Shown: in pieces, positions 38,581 through 50,750 of the stretch
Position numbering within the stretch: the first letter of the stretch is position 1
Layout of the letters: each line of letters begins with the position of its first letter
Assembly: GCA_022393335.1 (NCBI GenBank)
Contig: JAJEKB010022026.1
Coordinates: 18,172 to 82,171, forward strand
DNA from: Macrotrachela quadricornifera
Taxonomy: Eukaryota > Rotifera > Eurotatoria > Philodinida > Philodinidae
Length of the DNA stretch: 64,000 bases
Reading direction: 5' to 3'
Notes under the pieces: model-generated
Databases searched by the model: none
What the model was told of the DNA's origin: nothing
What the model saw: only the letters and a program-made list of their open reading frames with translations
Translations under genes and position numbers: made by a program

Positions 38581-38705
38581 ATCATATGAAATTTGAACAG
38601 GAAATCATTTTTAAAAATATCCTATTTAAGGATGAAGTCTTATTTTTGGCTCAATGATCTCTCTTGATCTTCACACGATTAGATTTGCCATAACATTCTC
38701 CACCT

Positions 38706-39113
38706 CAGAGTTGGAACCGGACGGGTTTTTTCCATCCGGTCCGGTCCGGCCGGATTCAAAATTTGTCCGGCCAGTATCCGGCCGGTTCATTTTTGGTGTC
38801 AAACTGGCGAAAATCCGGCCGAAATTCGACAAAAATCCGGTTTCGTCCGGCCGGATTCAAAATTTGTCTGGTCCGGTCCGGCCGAAATCCGTCCGATTCA
38901 TGTTTGATGTGAAACTGGTAAAAATCTGGCAGAAATTCAGTAGAAATCCGAGAAAAATCCGGCAAAAAAACGGCAGAAATCCGGTTTTATACAGTCGGAT
39001 GAACTGGCAAAAATCCGATTTCGTCCGGCCGGATGAACTTTTCGTCCGGTCTTGTCCGATCTTGTCCGGTCCGGCCGGACCGGAGCCGGATTGCCGGACC
39101 GGTTCCAACTCTG
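38706..39113. mobile_element. 408-bp non-autonomous hAT element with 8-bp target duplication
   Basis: Terminal inverted repeat CAGAGTTGGAACCGG at 38706 and its complement ending at 39113, flanked on both sides by the identical 8 bp CTCCACCT (38698-38705 and 39114-39121). An 8-bp duplication and a CAG start are hAT characteristics. The interior is GC-rich with many TCCGG/CCGGCC words, unlike the host DNA. It has the same termini as the larger element at 54659-58726, whose transposase probably mobilised it. Confidence 0.92.
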
Positions 39114-39609
39114 CTCCACCTAATTCATCTTCAATTAAATATAACTCAAATATCGGAACGAATATTCACGGTAAAAACTTCAATTTGATAATAATTTTAT
39201 TCATGTAAGAATTTATCACAATTATTATTTTATAGTTCTGAATTTTATTTTATATTTAAATTGAATTATTTTCTCTTTTAGATTTCAAATATTAAAATGA
39301 ACCTATAAATGCATAAGTTATAAAAAAAAATTTTATTTTTTTTGTTTCATTAGAAGTTCTGATAAATTGTTTGATTCATTTAATGGTTTTCTTTCTATAT
39401 TTTATACTAAATTTATTTGACATAGAAATATGTCATCGTTAAATTTTCTTAGATAAAATATTCAAACCGAACTTTATACATAGATTGTTCAAAAAATCAA
39501 TTAGAAAAATCGTCGATTTATTACGATGAATTCAATAATAATTTTTAACGAGGCGAATATATTTGAAAAATCCTTAGATAATAAAATCTTATTAAATCAA
39601 TGCATTTAC

Positions 39610-39966
39610 CTTCTGTTGTTAATGTATTTTTCGATGATGTTAACCACAATGAAATAATAATAGACAAAACTAAACCAAGTATAAGTATACCTAATAAAAG
39701 ACCATAAAAAAAATGTTGAGAAATTTTTACAGCATTCTGATAATTTTATTAATAATATTGATCTATATGTATAATAATATTATTTATATTGAAAGTTAAT
39801 CATATATTAGTTATTTTTACCTTTTGTTTGAATTATTTTTATTGATATCATTAATGAAATTATCATTTGAAACAGTTTTATTCAAGAAATTTTTATTATG
39901 AGGTAAAGAAATATTTTCTGTTGACCATTCACTCATTTGGATATGTTGACAGGTCGTTTCAACCAT
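39610..39966 (-). pseudogene. 5' part of a single-pass membrane protein gene, probably broken
   Basis: A first exon (39966-39821) reads MVETTCQHIQMSEWSTENIS and on, hydrophilic and Asn-rich, ending at a good donor (AAAAG|GTAAAA). A second segment (39736-39610), behind an acceptor (TTATCAG), encodes NAVKISQHFFYGLLLGILIL and then LVLSIIISLWLTSS, a clear transmembrane helix, ending at another donor (GAAG|GTAAAT). The two exon phases do not match, and no later exon is found before the transposon cluster at 37.8-39.1 kb. Either one junction is misread or the gene is a frameshifted, 3'-truncated remnant of a type II membrane protein. Confidence 0.4.
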
Positions 39967-42900
39967 TATTACATATATTTATATGGATTATTGTGTAACT
40001 TGAATCTATGATAGACTATTCTTTTATTTTCTAATTCTATTCGTAATAAAGAAGACTTTAAAATTTATAATTTACATTTTATTATTAAAAAAAAACAGAT
40101 AACATAAAAAGATGAATTTGAGTATTTCCACAAATGACTCTGAATGATTCGAAGTGATTCTGCTGTCTTGAATCATCTGTTTCCTTCTTGATTATAACTC
40201 TAGTTTTATAGATATACATTTGCAATGAGGCTTTAGGTAAGGTAGAACAAATATAAATCACAGAGAACAATTTCTATTTTGCGCCTGCCTCTAATGGACT
40301 ATCCATAATGGGATGCTATATGTAAGGTATGGGTCCACATCGTCGAAATTTGGAAAAGTACAAATCGACGATCTGTCGTTTCTCAGATTTCACTTTGATG
40401 AAATGTCTATCGATAATATCATTTCAACGATCTTCATTCAGATGAAAGAAGTAATCATTGATTTCGTCGCATAAACAATTTCATTTTCTCTTAATATATT
40501 TATCGTAAAATGGAAAGAAGAAAATGATCTTAACAATAAAAGATCGTTTATATAGATTATTTAAATAAATTCAGCAATTTTTATGTCGATGATCTTTATT
40601 TCGAGAATATTCATTTTGAGAATCTTTCATGTCGATGGTTTTAGCTTCAGTGAGAGTTTTGGCGATTTTCATGCTCATTGATGAAATACACAATCGTCTG
40701 TAAGAGAGGCAAAGAGGATTGAGATTCGTAAAACTTTCATTCACTATTTTCCTTCATCAAATATGTGAGTTTCACAAAATAAAAATTTGTTTATCCGAAA
40801 AAATTTATATACTCTAAAAAGAATTTCACCGGTTTTTATGTAAATAAAAATGAATTTGTTTTTTCTGTTTATATTTAAAAAAAATCGTATCGTATAATAA
40901 TAATCTACAAAATCCATTGAAATTTTTTTTTCCTTTTAATGGTTTCATTTTACGCCATTGCCCTACTAAAATAAATTATATAAGAATGTAAAAAAAAAAT
41001 TTTTTTTTGTTAATAAAATATTGTTTACTAAATAGAATTTCTTTCTCATTCATCTCAATGAAATATGACTATTTTACTCAGTTTTATTAATTAATTCTCT
41101 TCCTCTGTGAGTAAGAGTCTACTAAAAATAAATTGTTTGATTGTATGTCTCCACTTTACTGATTACTTCAACAGTAACCTAAAAATAAAATAGATTATTT
41201 TACACAAAAATTTATCAATGGATATTAAGAGATGGACAATCCGAACCTCAATCAGACATTTTAACAATTTCAAAACGCAATTTTTTTAAGAGAAACGGCA
41301 AAAATCGCCGTTGTTTAAGGAAAACCAGTTTTGAAATCGCTAAAATATGCACCTTGTCAAGCATACAAAGCGTTTTTTTTTAAATTCTTTTTCTGACTAG
41401 GATCTCGAGTTAATTATTATTAATTAATCAATATAAATAATTTTATGGTAGGTTGAAAATACAATAAAAAAACCGAGTTCAGCAAGTACAATGGTAATAT
41501 GCTAAATATATATGAAATATTTTCAAGATAGAACCGGCATACTCTAATATATCCCGTACTTCGAGAGTATAGTGACAGTTCAGATAGTACAATAACTTAC
41601 ATAGATCATTTTGAATGTTTTTCACCGGGTCAAACTTCGAAGATTAAGAATTCTAGAATATTTCATGTTTATTTAATATACTAACATTGTACTTCTCAAT
41701 TACCGGAGTATTCTGTTTTCCTCTTGCGACATTATCATTTCTACAAGAAAGATTTAAGAAAGTTTTTGAGTGAGCTTTTTTTTTAAATAAGGTAATATCA
41801 TTAATCGACAATGTTATTTCTCTTATTTGCAGATATTATTGACTTTCTTGTTTATTAATAAAGTTTTTTTGTCAGTTTTTCTATGAAAGAAAATATCAAA
41901 TTTGAATATTATTGTAGATAGAATCGAGAATACGTCCTATTTCACGAAGTTGCACATGGCGGAATTAGTTCCGCCCCTCGAATTTATCCCATCGGTTCTG
42001 AAATTACATTAAACCGAAATAAAATCTCATTCTAGAATCACTTCCAACAGTATCTTTTAATTCCCAAATCACTCACTGGATTCGCTTTCCACCTTCACCC
42101 TCACATTTGATATTACCGTTGCACATTAATCTCAAATATAAGCGAATGATTGCGGAAGTGAACAGAATCACTTGGAATAGTTAGGGTTGCTTCCGAATAT
42201 CCTAGAAATCGATTCAGAAATTGGAGTCTCTATAGATTTCATGCAATCCGAAGCCCATGTAATTAATTCCTTACGTGGAACTAATTCCTCAATGTTCAAC
42301 ATCGCGAAGTAAAATGACTGTTCATAGAATCTTGTTTGAGAAAATACGAAAAGATTTGACAAAAAAAGAAAGTTGTGTTCTGATCTAATTCTTTTTATGA
42401 CAAAGAAAAAAAAGATTTTTGGATACTCTGGTAGAATGCTTGTGCTTTATTATCATTAATTAGTATAAATTAAATAGAATTATAATTACTCGCTATTTTA
42501 TTATAAAATTTGGCAAAAATTAAAAATATTTAAAAAATAAGTATGATAAAAGATAAATAAAAAAAATATCAAAATCATCAAAACGATTACTGTAGTTTGA
42601 AGTGCTGCGAACACTTGTAAGTTCTTATCTAAAACCTCTTTTACATTCGTTGTGATTAGCCGTCTATTGGCTGATGCTTATCTGAACTACATGGTGAAAG
42701 GTTTTCACATGATTTTCCCTAAATAAGAAAAAAACTTTCATTAAAGACTTCTAGATTTCTTTCATGTAATAGATATTGAGTAAATCTCATGAATTACTTT
42801 TTTCATGCATGTTTTATCAATGATTACGTTTTCTTAATAATCAGAAAAGGTGTGTCAGTAAAAACAATACTCAAACTATTTCGAAATTCCATATAAAATC

Positions 42901-43172
42901 TTTCTAAGCACTCTAAGAAAAATCTGTTAAAGTCAAAACTGAATTAATTAAACACGTCGATTTTATAATTTTTTTTTCGCTAAATGCATTGCATTTTTAC
43001 TCATTAGTTTATAATAATTTCATATATTTTTCATATCACTATTATTATCGATCAAGTTTATGATAAAAGATGTTAAGAGAAGTTTTATTTGAAATAATAT
43101 GTATTAACTATCAATAAAAGAAACATATTTGTTCATATTTATGAGGATTTTCTTTTGAAAACATATAAGTAA
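39967..43172. other. intergenic, nothing recognised
   Basis: About 3.2 kb of AT-rich DNA. Loose repeats of words like cgatgatctt/tcatttcgatgat occur at 40380-40680, and small hairpins at ~41302 (AACGGC...GCCGTT) and ~41960 (GCGGAA...TTCCGC). No supportable gene. Confidence 0.4.
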
Positions 43173-43174
43173 TA

Positions 43175-43886
43175 TTAGGTTGGGCATAAAGTTCTGCAAC
43201 ACTTGCGAAAAAGTTGATTTTTCGCAAATGTTGCAGAACTTTTTGGCCAACCTAGTTTATACTATTTGATAGAGCGAAGAAAGGACTACAAACTGGTATA
43301 TAAATCATTTCATTCCGAGTTGGTTCACACCAGCTAAACTGCGTGCTAATGGGTGAGGGGTACCAAAAACTACATTTCCCATTAGTGTCGAGTAGGTTTT
43401 TATGAAATTAACTCGTCTTTTAATCAAAAAGAATAATATATTTGAAATCAGCATAAAAAACTGAGTCGATCCGTATACTTTTCAAAATGTTCTGAGCATT
43501 TTCATTTTTTGAGTCACCTCTGAAGGGGACCGGGGCGAAATTTTTGAGAAAAAATGAAAGTGCTCAGAATATTTTTTGAAAAGTATACGGATCGACTCAG
43601 TTTTTTATGCTGATTTCAAATATATTATTCTTTTTGATTAAAAGACGAGTTAATCTCATAAAAACCTACTCGACACTAATGGGAAATGTAGTTTTTGGTA
43701 CCCCTCACCTATTAGCACGCAGTTTAGCTGGTGTAAACCAACTCGCAATAAAATGAATTATATACCAGTTTGTAGTCCTTTCTTCGCTCTATCATATGGT
43801 ATAAACTAGGTTGGCCAAAAAGTTCTGCAACATTTGCGAAAAATCAACTTTTTCGCTAGTGTTGCAGAACTTTATGCCCAACCTAG
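43175..43886. mobile_element. 712-bp nested palindrome with mariner-like ends and TA duplication
   Basis: Both ends carry [T/C]TAGGTTGGGCATAAAGTT, the style of mariner terminal repeats, and are flanked by TA (43173-43174 and 43887-43888). The whole element is a near-perfect inverted repeat around ~43530. Each end (43175-43255 and 43806-43886) is also an 81-bp palindrome with its own AGGTTGG...CCAACCT termini. No open reading frame; a non-autonomous fold-back of compound origin. Confidence 0.88.
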
Positions 43887-43888
43887 TA

Positions 43889-45667
43889 TTTGAGGAATGA
43901 GATTAAAGTGAAGGTGAAGATGAATATATGGACAATAACGAGATTGTAGAAATATTCTGAAGATAATCAATATTATTACTACAACAATTAGAAGAACTTA
44001 TTCATTCTATTTTTTGTTTTGTATTTTTAATATTTCAGTGATCCATCAAATTTGTGATTTTGGTTGAATATTCTCTTCAAGTTAAATATTCTAAATAATC
44101 AATTCTTTATAAAATTATCACTTTTTGATCATCATTACTAAAATTGAATCATTTAAGTATAAATTCTTCTTTTTTTACTTAAGGAAAAATGAACTGATTT
44201 GTAATATTATAAATATGTTTCGAATCATTAGAGATCATCAGAAAATAGTTTGTTTTTCTTTTTTTATTGTTTACTATTTTTTGTTTAAATTTGAAGATTA
44301 GGAAGAATTAATTGTAAACTTCTAACTACTTATTATTTATATTTATACCATGACTGGTAAAAAAAAGATAAACCATATTTGTGAGATCTAAATCATCAAT
44401 GTTTTTTTTTCTTGTTTTAATATTTCAAAATAATTCATTATAATTCGAAAAAAAACCATATGTTTTATTCCTTGATAATAAACTTTAATGTTCTTCTTTT
44501 CACACATATGTCGTAATATTTTTCTTTATGATTTTATCTTTATAAAATTTTATCATATCAACCGATTGGAAAAAATCGACTGAAAAGTTTTTATTACAAG
44601 AGTAATATAATTAGAAAAAGCATAAAAAATTGAACAATACACTAAACTATGAATTTAAAATATAGTATAATCTCAAAGAGAAATGTCAAAATTATAGTTC
44701 TTAATAATAACGATTCGTCTTTTGTCTTTAATTTCCACTTTATATGAAACTCACCAATTAGACTTTTATCGGAATTTTTTTTAAAATTAATTTTCATTCT
44801 TTTTTTTTGTCATTTTATCGTCTCTGCTTGTTTCTGTTAACTAAGTGATAAACAAAATATCACATTTATCATATATCATATACATACTAATATATTAGAT
44901 GATGATGATCAAATACATAATTACACAAATTATAAAACATCAAATGTTTTATATAGATAAAGAAACCTTATGTATATTTACAATAGTATCTTTGATATTA
45001 TGCATTTAATCATTGGTTGAATATGTATTCAACTCGTTTATTTTTTTTTTAATTTTTAATTTTCGAAGAATGATAATATGGTGAATGTAACGAAATAACT
45101 TTTTTGAATATAATTATCAAAGTCTTTTGATCTGTATCTGTACAAATCATAAAAAGTTACTTGTCTTTTATGTTTTCACCAATAATATATTCATTTTCAC
45201 ATTATAATATACTATTTCAATTCAACAACTGTCTCTTTCAAATGTTTTTTTACTTATTTATTTCATATCACATTTAATAATCTTATTTGATGTGTAAAAT
45301 TATGAATGAAAAGAGAAAAAAAAACGTTCTATTTCTGTTTTTTTTTTCTCCACAGATAAAAGTATGGAAATGAACAAAAACTTTTGCAGAACTTGACAAA
45401 TAAAATTCAATATAAAATAATAGATGAATTGAAATTATTAGAAAGATAAAAGAAATTAATGATCTTTAAAAAAGAAAAAAAATTTCAATATCATTTTAAA
45501 ATTTTTTTTCATTAAAGAAAACTATTCTGAATCATAGAAAAATCAATATTTCATTATCAAAGTAGTTGATTATTTTTCTATACAGATAATTAAAATTGTT
45601 TTTTTTTATGAATTATATTACTAATATACAATTAAATAAAAATATTTATGTATTTCATAATAATAAC
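43889..45667. other. intergenic, nothing recognised
   Basis: Very AT-rich, with no coding frames, repeats or RNA genes that I can support. Confidence 0.45.
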
Positions 45668-45829
45668 TACTACAAAGGTCAAGTTAAGTAAACTCCACAC
45701 GTAAACTCCAAATTTGGAGCTCACTTACCCATCGACATTTTAATAATAATACGCGTTCCATATATTATGAATCATAGTAGTATAGCAATATGTGATTCTT
45801 AAATACGTGATAATTAATTAATTAGCACT

Positions 45830-46180
45830 CAGGTTGATTAGCATTCCCCTTAATTAGTACTCAATTAATTACCGCCAATTAGGGCTAGTGCTCAATTAAT
45901 TAGCACTAATTATGGCTAGTACACATCTAATTAACACTAATTAGAGCTAGTACTCATCTAATTAGCCATAATTATGGCTAGTACTCATCTAGTTAACACT
46001 AATTAGAGTTGATACTAATCTAATTAACCTTAATTATGACCAGTACTCATCTAATTAGCCATAATTATGGCCAGTACTCATCTAATTAATACTAGTTAGG
46101 ACCAGTGCTCATCTAATTAGCCTTTATTATGACTAGTACTCATCTAATTAGCACTAATTAGGCTCAGAAGTCAACTAATT
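45830..46180. repeat. ~30-bp TAATTA-rich tandem repeat, left arm
   Basis: About eleven imperfect units resembling ctaattagcactaattatgg followed by ctagtactcat. The same array in inverted orientation occupies about 47600-48060 on the right arm of the element. Confidence 0.8.
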
Positions 46181-46282
46181 CATATTCACTCCGTTGAATA
46201 ATCAATTCACTGTTACCCATATGCGCAGTTCTACGTCCAATATTTCCACGCATAGATATGCATCTGAGACATCATTCTATAA

Positions 46283-46740
46283 GGTCCTCAACTCCTATAT
46301 AATAGGGGTACCTATGGGTCCTCAAGCCCTATATGATAGGGGTATCTTTAGGTCCTCAAGTCCTATAGCATAGAGGTATCCTTGGGTCCTCAAGTTCAAT
46401 ATGTTGGGGGTACCCTTAGGTGCTCAAGTCCTATATAATGGGGGTATCTTTAAGTCCTCAAGTCCTATATAATAAGGGTATCCTTGGGTCCTCAAGTCCT
46501 ATATAATGGGGGTATCCTTGGGTCCCGTAGTCCTATATAATGGGATACCCTTGGGTTCTCAAGTTCTATATAATAGTGGTATCTTTAGGTGCCCAAGCCC
46601 TATATAATAGGGTTATCTTTAGGTCCCCTAGTCCCATATGATAGGGGTACCCATGGGTCCTCAAGTCCTATATAACGGCGGTAGCCTTAGGTCCTCAAGT
46701 CGTATACATTGAGGGTACTCTTAAGTCCTTAGGAGCTATA
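46283..46740. repeat. 34-bp minisatellite, left arm
   Basis: About 13 units beginning GGTCCTCAAGTCCTATATAA and ending GGGGTATCCTT. An inverted array of only about seven units lies at 47255-47503. The unequal copy number shows the arrays expanded or contracted after the arms formed. Confidence 0.85.
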
Positions 46741-48399
46741 GTGTAGGCATATTACCATACCTATACGACCAATGCCAAATGGTATTGGTGGTATTGCTAT
46801 TGGTATTGGTATTGGCCGGTATTGGTATTGTTAAATTCAGAGAAAATGTTTTCCTTGCTATTATAAAGACAGAACATAGTGTTGTTCGGGTCATATAAAA
46901 GAACGACTGAACTAACCCCTAGATCACCCAAGACAACACTATGTTTTATCCATATAATAGTGAAGAAAATCCACGCGGACATCTGATTGGCTGACATCCT
47001 TTTCGTCTCGACCAATGAAATTTCAGTGAGGGTTTTCTTCAGTATTGTAAGGATAAAACAGGGTCGTATCTTGGCTGATCTATGGGTTACGTGGGATCTC
47101 CTTTCATATGACCCAAACAATACAATGTTTTATCGTTGTGATAGCGAAAAAACAATTTCGCGAAATTTACCAATACCAATACAAACCATGTAACACCGTA
47201 TTGGTATTGCTGCATCCCTAGGATCCATAGGTACTCTCATGATATATGACTTGAAGATTTATGTGTACGCCTATTATATAGGACTTGAGGACCAAAGAAT
47301 ACCCCTATTATATAGGACTTGAGCACCTAAGGGTACCCCGAATATATTGAACTTGAGGACCTAAGGATACCTCTATTCTATAGGACTTGAGAACCTAAAG
47401 ATACCCCTATCATATAGGGCTTGAGGACCTAAAGGTACCCCTATTATATAGGACTTGAGGACCCATAGGTACCCCTATTATATAGGAGTTGAGGACCTTA
47501 TAGAATGATGTCTCAGATGCATATCTATGTGTGGAAATATTGGACGTAGAACTGCGCATATGGGTAACAGTGAATTGATTATTCAACGGAGTGAATATGA
47601 ATTAGTTGACTACTGAGCCTAATTAGTGCTAATTAGATGAGTACTAGTCATAATAAAGGCTAATTAGATGAGCACTGGTCCTAATTAGTATTAATTAGAT
47701 GAGTACTGGCCATAATTATGGCTAATTAGATGAGTACAGGTCATAATTAGTATTAATTAGATGAGTACTAGTCATAATAAAGTCTAATTAGTTGACTACT
47801 GGTCATAATTAGTACTAATTAGATGAGTATCAACTCTAATTAGTGTTAATTAGATGAGCACTGCTCTTAATTAATGTTAATTAGATGCGTACTTGTCCTA
47901 CTTAGTACGAATTAGATGAGTACTTGTCCTACTTAGTACGAATTAGATGAGTACTAGCTCTAATTAGTGTTAATTAGATGAGTACTAGCCATAATTAAGG
48001 CTAATTAGATGAGCACTAGCCCTAATTAGCGGTAATTAATTGAGTACTAATTAAGGGGAATGCTAATCAACCTGAGTGCTAATTAATTAATTATCACGTA
48101 TTTAAGAATCACATATTGCTATACTACTATGATTCATAATATATGGGGCGCGTATTATTATTAAAATGTCGATGGGTAAGTGAGCTCCAAATTTGGAGTT
48201 TACGCAGTTTGGAGCTAGCTTAACTTGACCTACTACAAATCTCCAATATCAAAATAACACTAGAATAATATTTAAGATATTTTGTCTTCAAAAAAAAAGC
48301 TTCTTTACCTTCTTTGTTAATGAAACTTTATACAATTTAATTTCGAAATGATTTAATTTGAAATAAAACAAGATATTTCATATTTAAATTCAATTATTA

Positions 48400-48715
48400 T
48401 GCCTGTATCAATACATTGTAAACTTTTTACATATAATGTATTCCAAAATCAAATGTATCTAACAGCTATTCTACCACCAATTACTAATAAATCTTGTTGA
48501 TGTGAACTCCATATAATTGCTTTATCAACTGCTGTATAATTTGTAATGAACTTATAGATGATTGATTTCATATTAATAATCTATTATCATTTCTTCCACC
48601 TACTAATAATTATTATTGTCTATCAGATGACCATTTTAGAGATCTTTTGTTAATATTTACAGTTTCTTTATGATATAGAAACGTTTGTAATCGTCCACCA
48701 AGAAAAAATGCATTC
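48400..48715 (-). pseudogene. fzr: Fizzy-related/Cdh1 WD40 pseudogene fragment
   Basis: Minus-strand reading gives RSLKWSSDRQ, two stops, LLVGGRNDNRLLI, a stop and NQSSIS. After a frame change it continues NYTAVDKAIIWSSHQQDLLV, IGGRIAVRYI, a stop, and FWNTLYVKSLQCIDTG. The order and words follow the second and third WD40 blades of APC/C activator Fizzy-related/Cdh1 (GLKWS..., GGNDNKLLVWNHSS, AVKAIAWSPHQ, GGG...RFWNT...CIDTG). Multiple stops and at least one frameshift make it non-functional. No intron remnant is evident in this stretch. The active parent is not in the window. Confidence 0.8.
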
Positions 48716-49059
48716 ATAACTTGTGAGTGGGTTGCTAGAAATCCCTATCTCAATTTATTATAAATAATCCAGAAGAAGAAAAATATATCAGATAAAGTAG
48801 AATTTCAACATAATATATCATGTACAAAGAGCACTATATTACAAAAAAGCATATTATCATAAAGACTATAATATTGCACAACAGATAAAGAAATATGATT
48901 TAATGTGAAATAACGACATGTTCAAACTATATGAGGAAAAGAAAAGACATAAGATACATTGATGAAACTCGATCGAATATGAAAAAAATATCTTAATACA
49001 GCACAAAAGAGAAATAATATCAGAAAATCTGAACGAACAAGACAAACAAGCACAATAAA

Positions 49060-50750
49060 TTATTTACGTTTTTTATTACGTACACAATTAATATTGCTGC
49101 AGCTCGATTTATTAGCACTAATATGATTCATAGCCATACAACTATTTTCATTACATCGCTAAATAGACATGAAAAGATGAATTGTAACTTGCAAAAAAAT
49201 TTTCTTCAATTATATTTTCTCTAACCAATTTGTATTTAAAGAAAATTCATTCTTACTTTAAAATCAACACCACCAATATTTATTATTTCAGAAATGCTTG
49301 GATCAAGATCAATTATAACATGTTGTGGTGATGCTTGACTACGTTGAAATGGAATATTGGCTGTATTGTTAAATACCGGATTCATCGTCATTGTTGGATT
49401 AATTGTTGTTGTCGGATTAAATGTTATTGTTGGATTGATTGTTGTTGTTGGATTCAAAGATGAAATGATCGATGTACTGAATGTTGGATTTATTGTGCAC
49501 ATTGGTGTTGTTACCTATTTATAAATGAAAGAAAATTGACAAAATCATTTCATCATGTTTATGTCGACATAACTGATGTAGAACTTCAATAAGTCATTGA
49601 CTTTAGAGGTGTAGTGATGATTTTACCAAGATATACAAAAGACACACTCTTTATTATAATTCAAGTTTTTCAAGATAATTTGTACGGTTCTAAGCAAAAG
49701 TGATTTTATTGATACGTAAGGCTGTTCCAAAAAATCTATCTCAAATGAAATTAAGTATTATCTTTTTAAGGTTCACTAACAAAAAATATTCTAAATTAAA
49801 ATTGCATATTTATCTATCACAAAAACTATGTATAACTCTTAACAATTAAATATGTCAAAATTAGACCTGCTAATCTTTTACATAGATATGTCTGAGGTTC
49901 ATCTAAATGTTTGCATTATTTTTACTAAAAAAAAATTGGTTCTTCAGATCGACGACACCCTATATAACCATAGCTTCAACTGACACGGCACTATCTATCT
50001 TGTGGATGTAAGGGTGATGATGAGTGCTACGATGTCACTGATCTGAAGAAATATAGTTCAATCGAGTTTTGAATGACAGCTCAACTATAGTCGAAGAAGC
50101 GAAATAACTAATGAAAACCTTAATATTTTCAACGTCTTCATAATGAGATTGAATGATTACTGACCGTAATATTTATGTTGATATTCATTGGTTGTACAAA
50201 ACGATAACTTTTTTCTTCCAGATTTTTTTTTTGTCTTTTATACGTTTATTTTACGTCCTTTTATATGTACGATATCTCTGATTATATTCGCCGGCGATGG
50301 CAATGTGTGTATAGCGAAACAAATGACTAATAGAAAAGTTCATTCAACCTATTTAATATAAGTGAACGAGAGAAAATGACCTCAATCGCTAATTAGTCAC
50401 ACACATTTTTTGAAATGTATATTCATTTATTTAAACAATTTTTTTTCTGTCGAATATAAGATTATTTCAATGTTTTTAAATGTATGTGATGAAAAGGAAA
50501 AAAAATATTTCTTTCTTTGGTGGTTTATCAAATGAATCTTAAGTTTTTAAACTTAGAAAACTTACTGTAGCAGCAGCAGCAGCAGACTTTGCACCAGTTA
50601 TTCCCAATTCATTTATGATTTCAGCGTTGATAACTTTTATATGATTCGAACATGACGAACAAATAAGATCATTTTTACGTAATTGAATATTTGTTGGATT
50701 AGTTTCACGTTGACAAAGACGACAAAAAAATACTTTGATTGAGACATTTA
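49060..50750 (-). CDS. Cys-rich zinc-ribbon-like protein, 5' end unresolved
   Basis: Three joined exons: about 50750-50566, 49514-49257 and 49158-49060 (ends are GT-AG and frame is kept for the last two junctions). The first encodes FFCRLCQRETNPTNI...DLICSSCSNHIK, a CxxC...CxxC arrangement that could bind zinc, then an Ala run from CAG repeats. The second is a low-complexity Asn-Pro-Thr segment (TINPTITFNPTTTINPT) plus VIIDLDPSISEIINIGG. The last is Cys-rich (RCNENSC...SCSNINC) and basic at the end. No start codon was found upstream in the same frame, so at least one 5' exon is missing from my model. The family is not recognised; the second intron (49515-50565) is about 1.05 kb. Confidence 0.5.

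Larger units (their letters stand above)
45677..48230. mobile_element. 2554-bp fold-back element with 9-bp target duplication (Mutator-like?)
   Basis: The ends GGTCAAGTTAAG (45677) and its complement (ending 48230) are flanked by the identical 9 bp TACTACAAA at 45668-45676 and 48231-48239. Both arms are long, ~1 kb inverted repeats containing the palindrome CTCCAAATTTGGAG, then TAATTA-rich short repeats, then a 34-bp minisatellite. The centre (46750-47220) holds (TATTGG)n-like sequence and a further inverted pair. No transposase is encoded. Nine-base duplications plus long terminal repeats fit Mutator-like elements, but the family cannot be fixed without the transposase. Confidence 0.85.

Noticed and set aside
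38654..39208. 184-codon plus-strand frame and its antisense partners
   Set aside because: Made almost entirely by the GC-rich interior of the hAT MITE; repetitive Ser/Gly/Pro/Arg-rich text on both strands.
46797..47193. Overlapping frames of 107 and 68 codons in the centre of the large fold-back element
   Set aside because: They mirror each other because the centre is an inverted repeat; no transposase motif.
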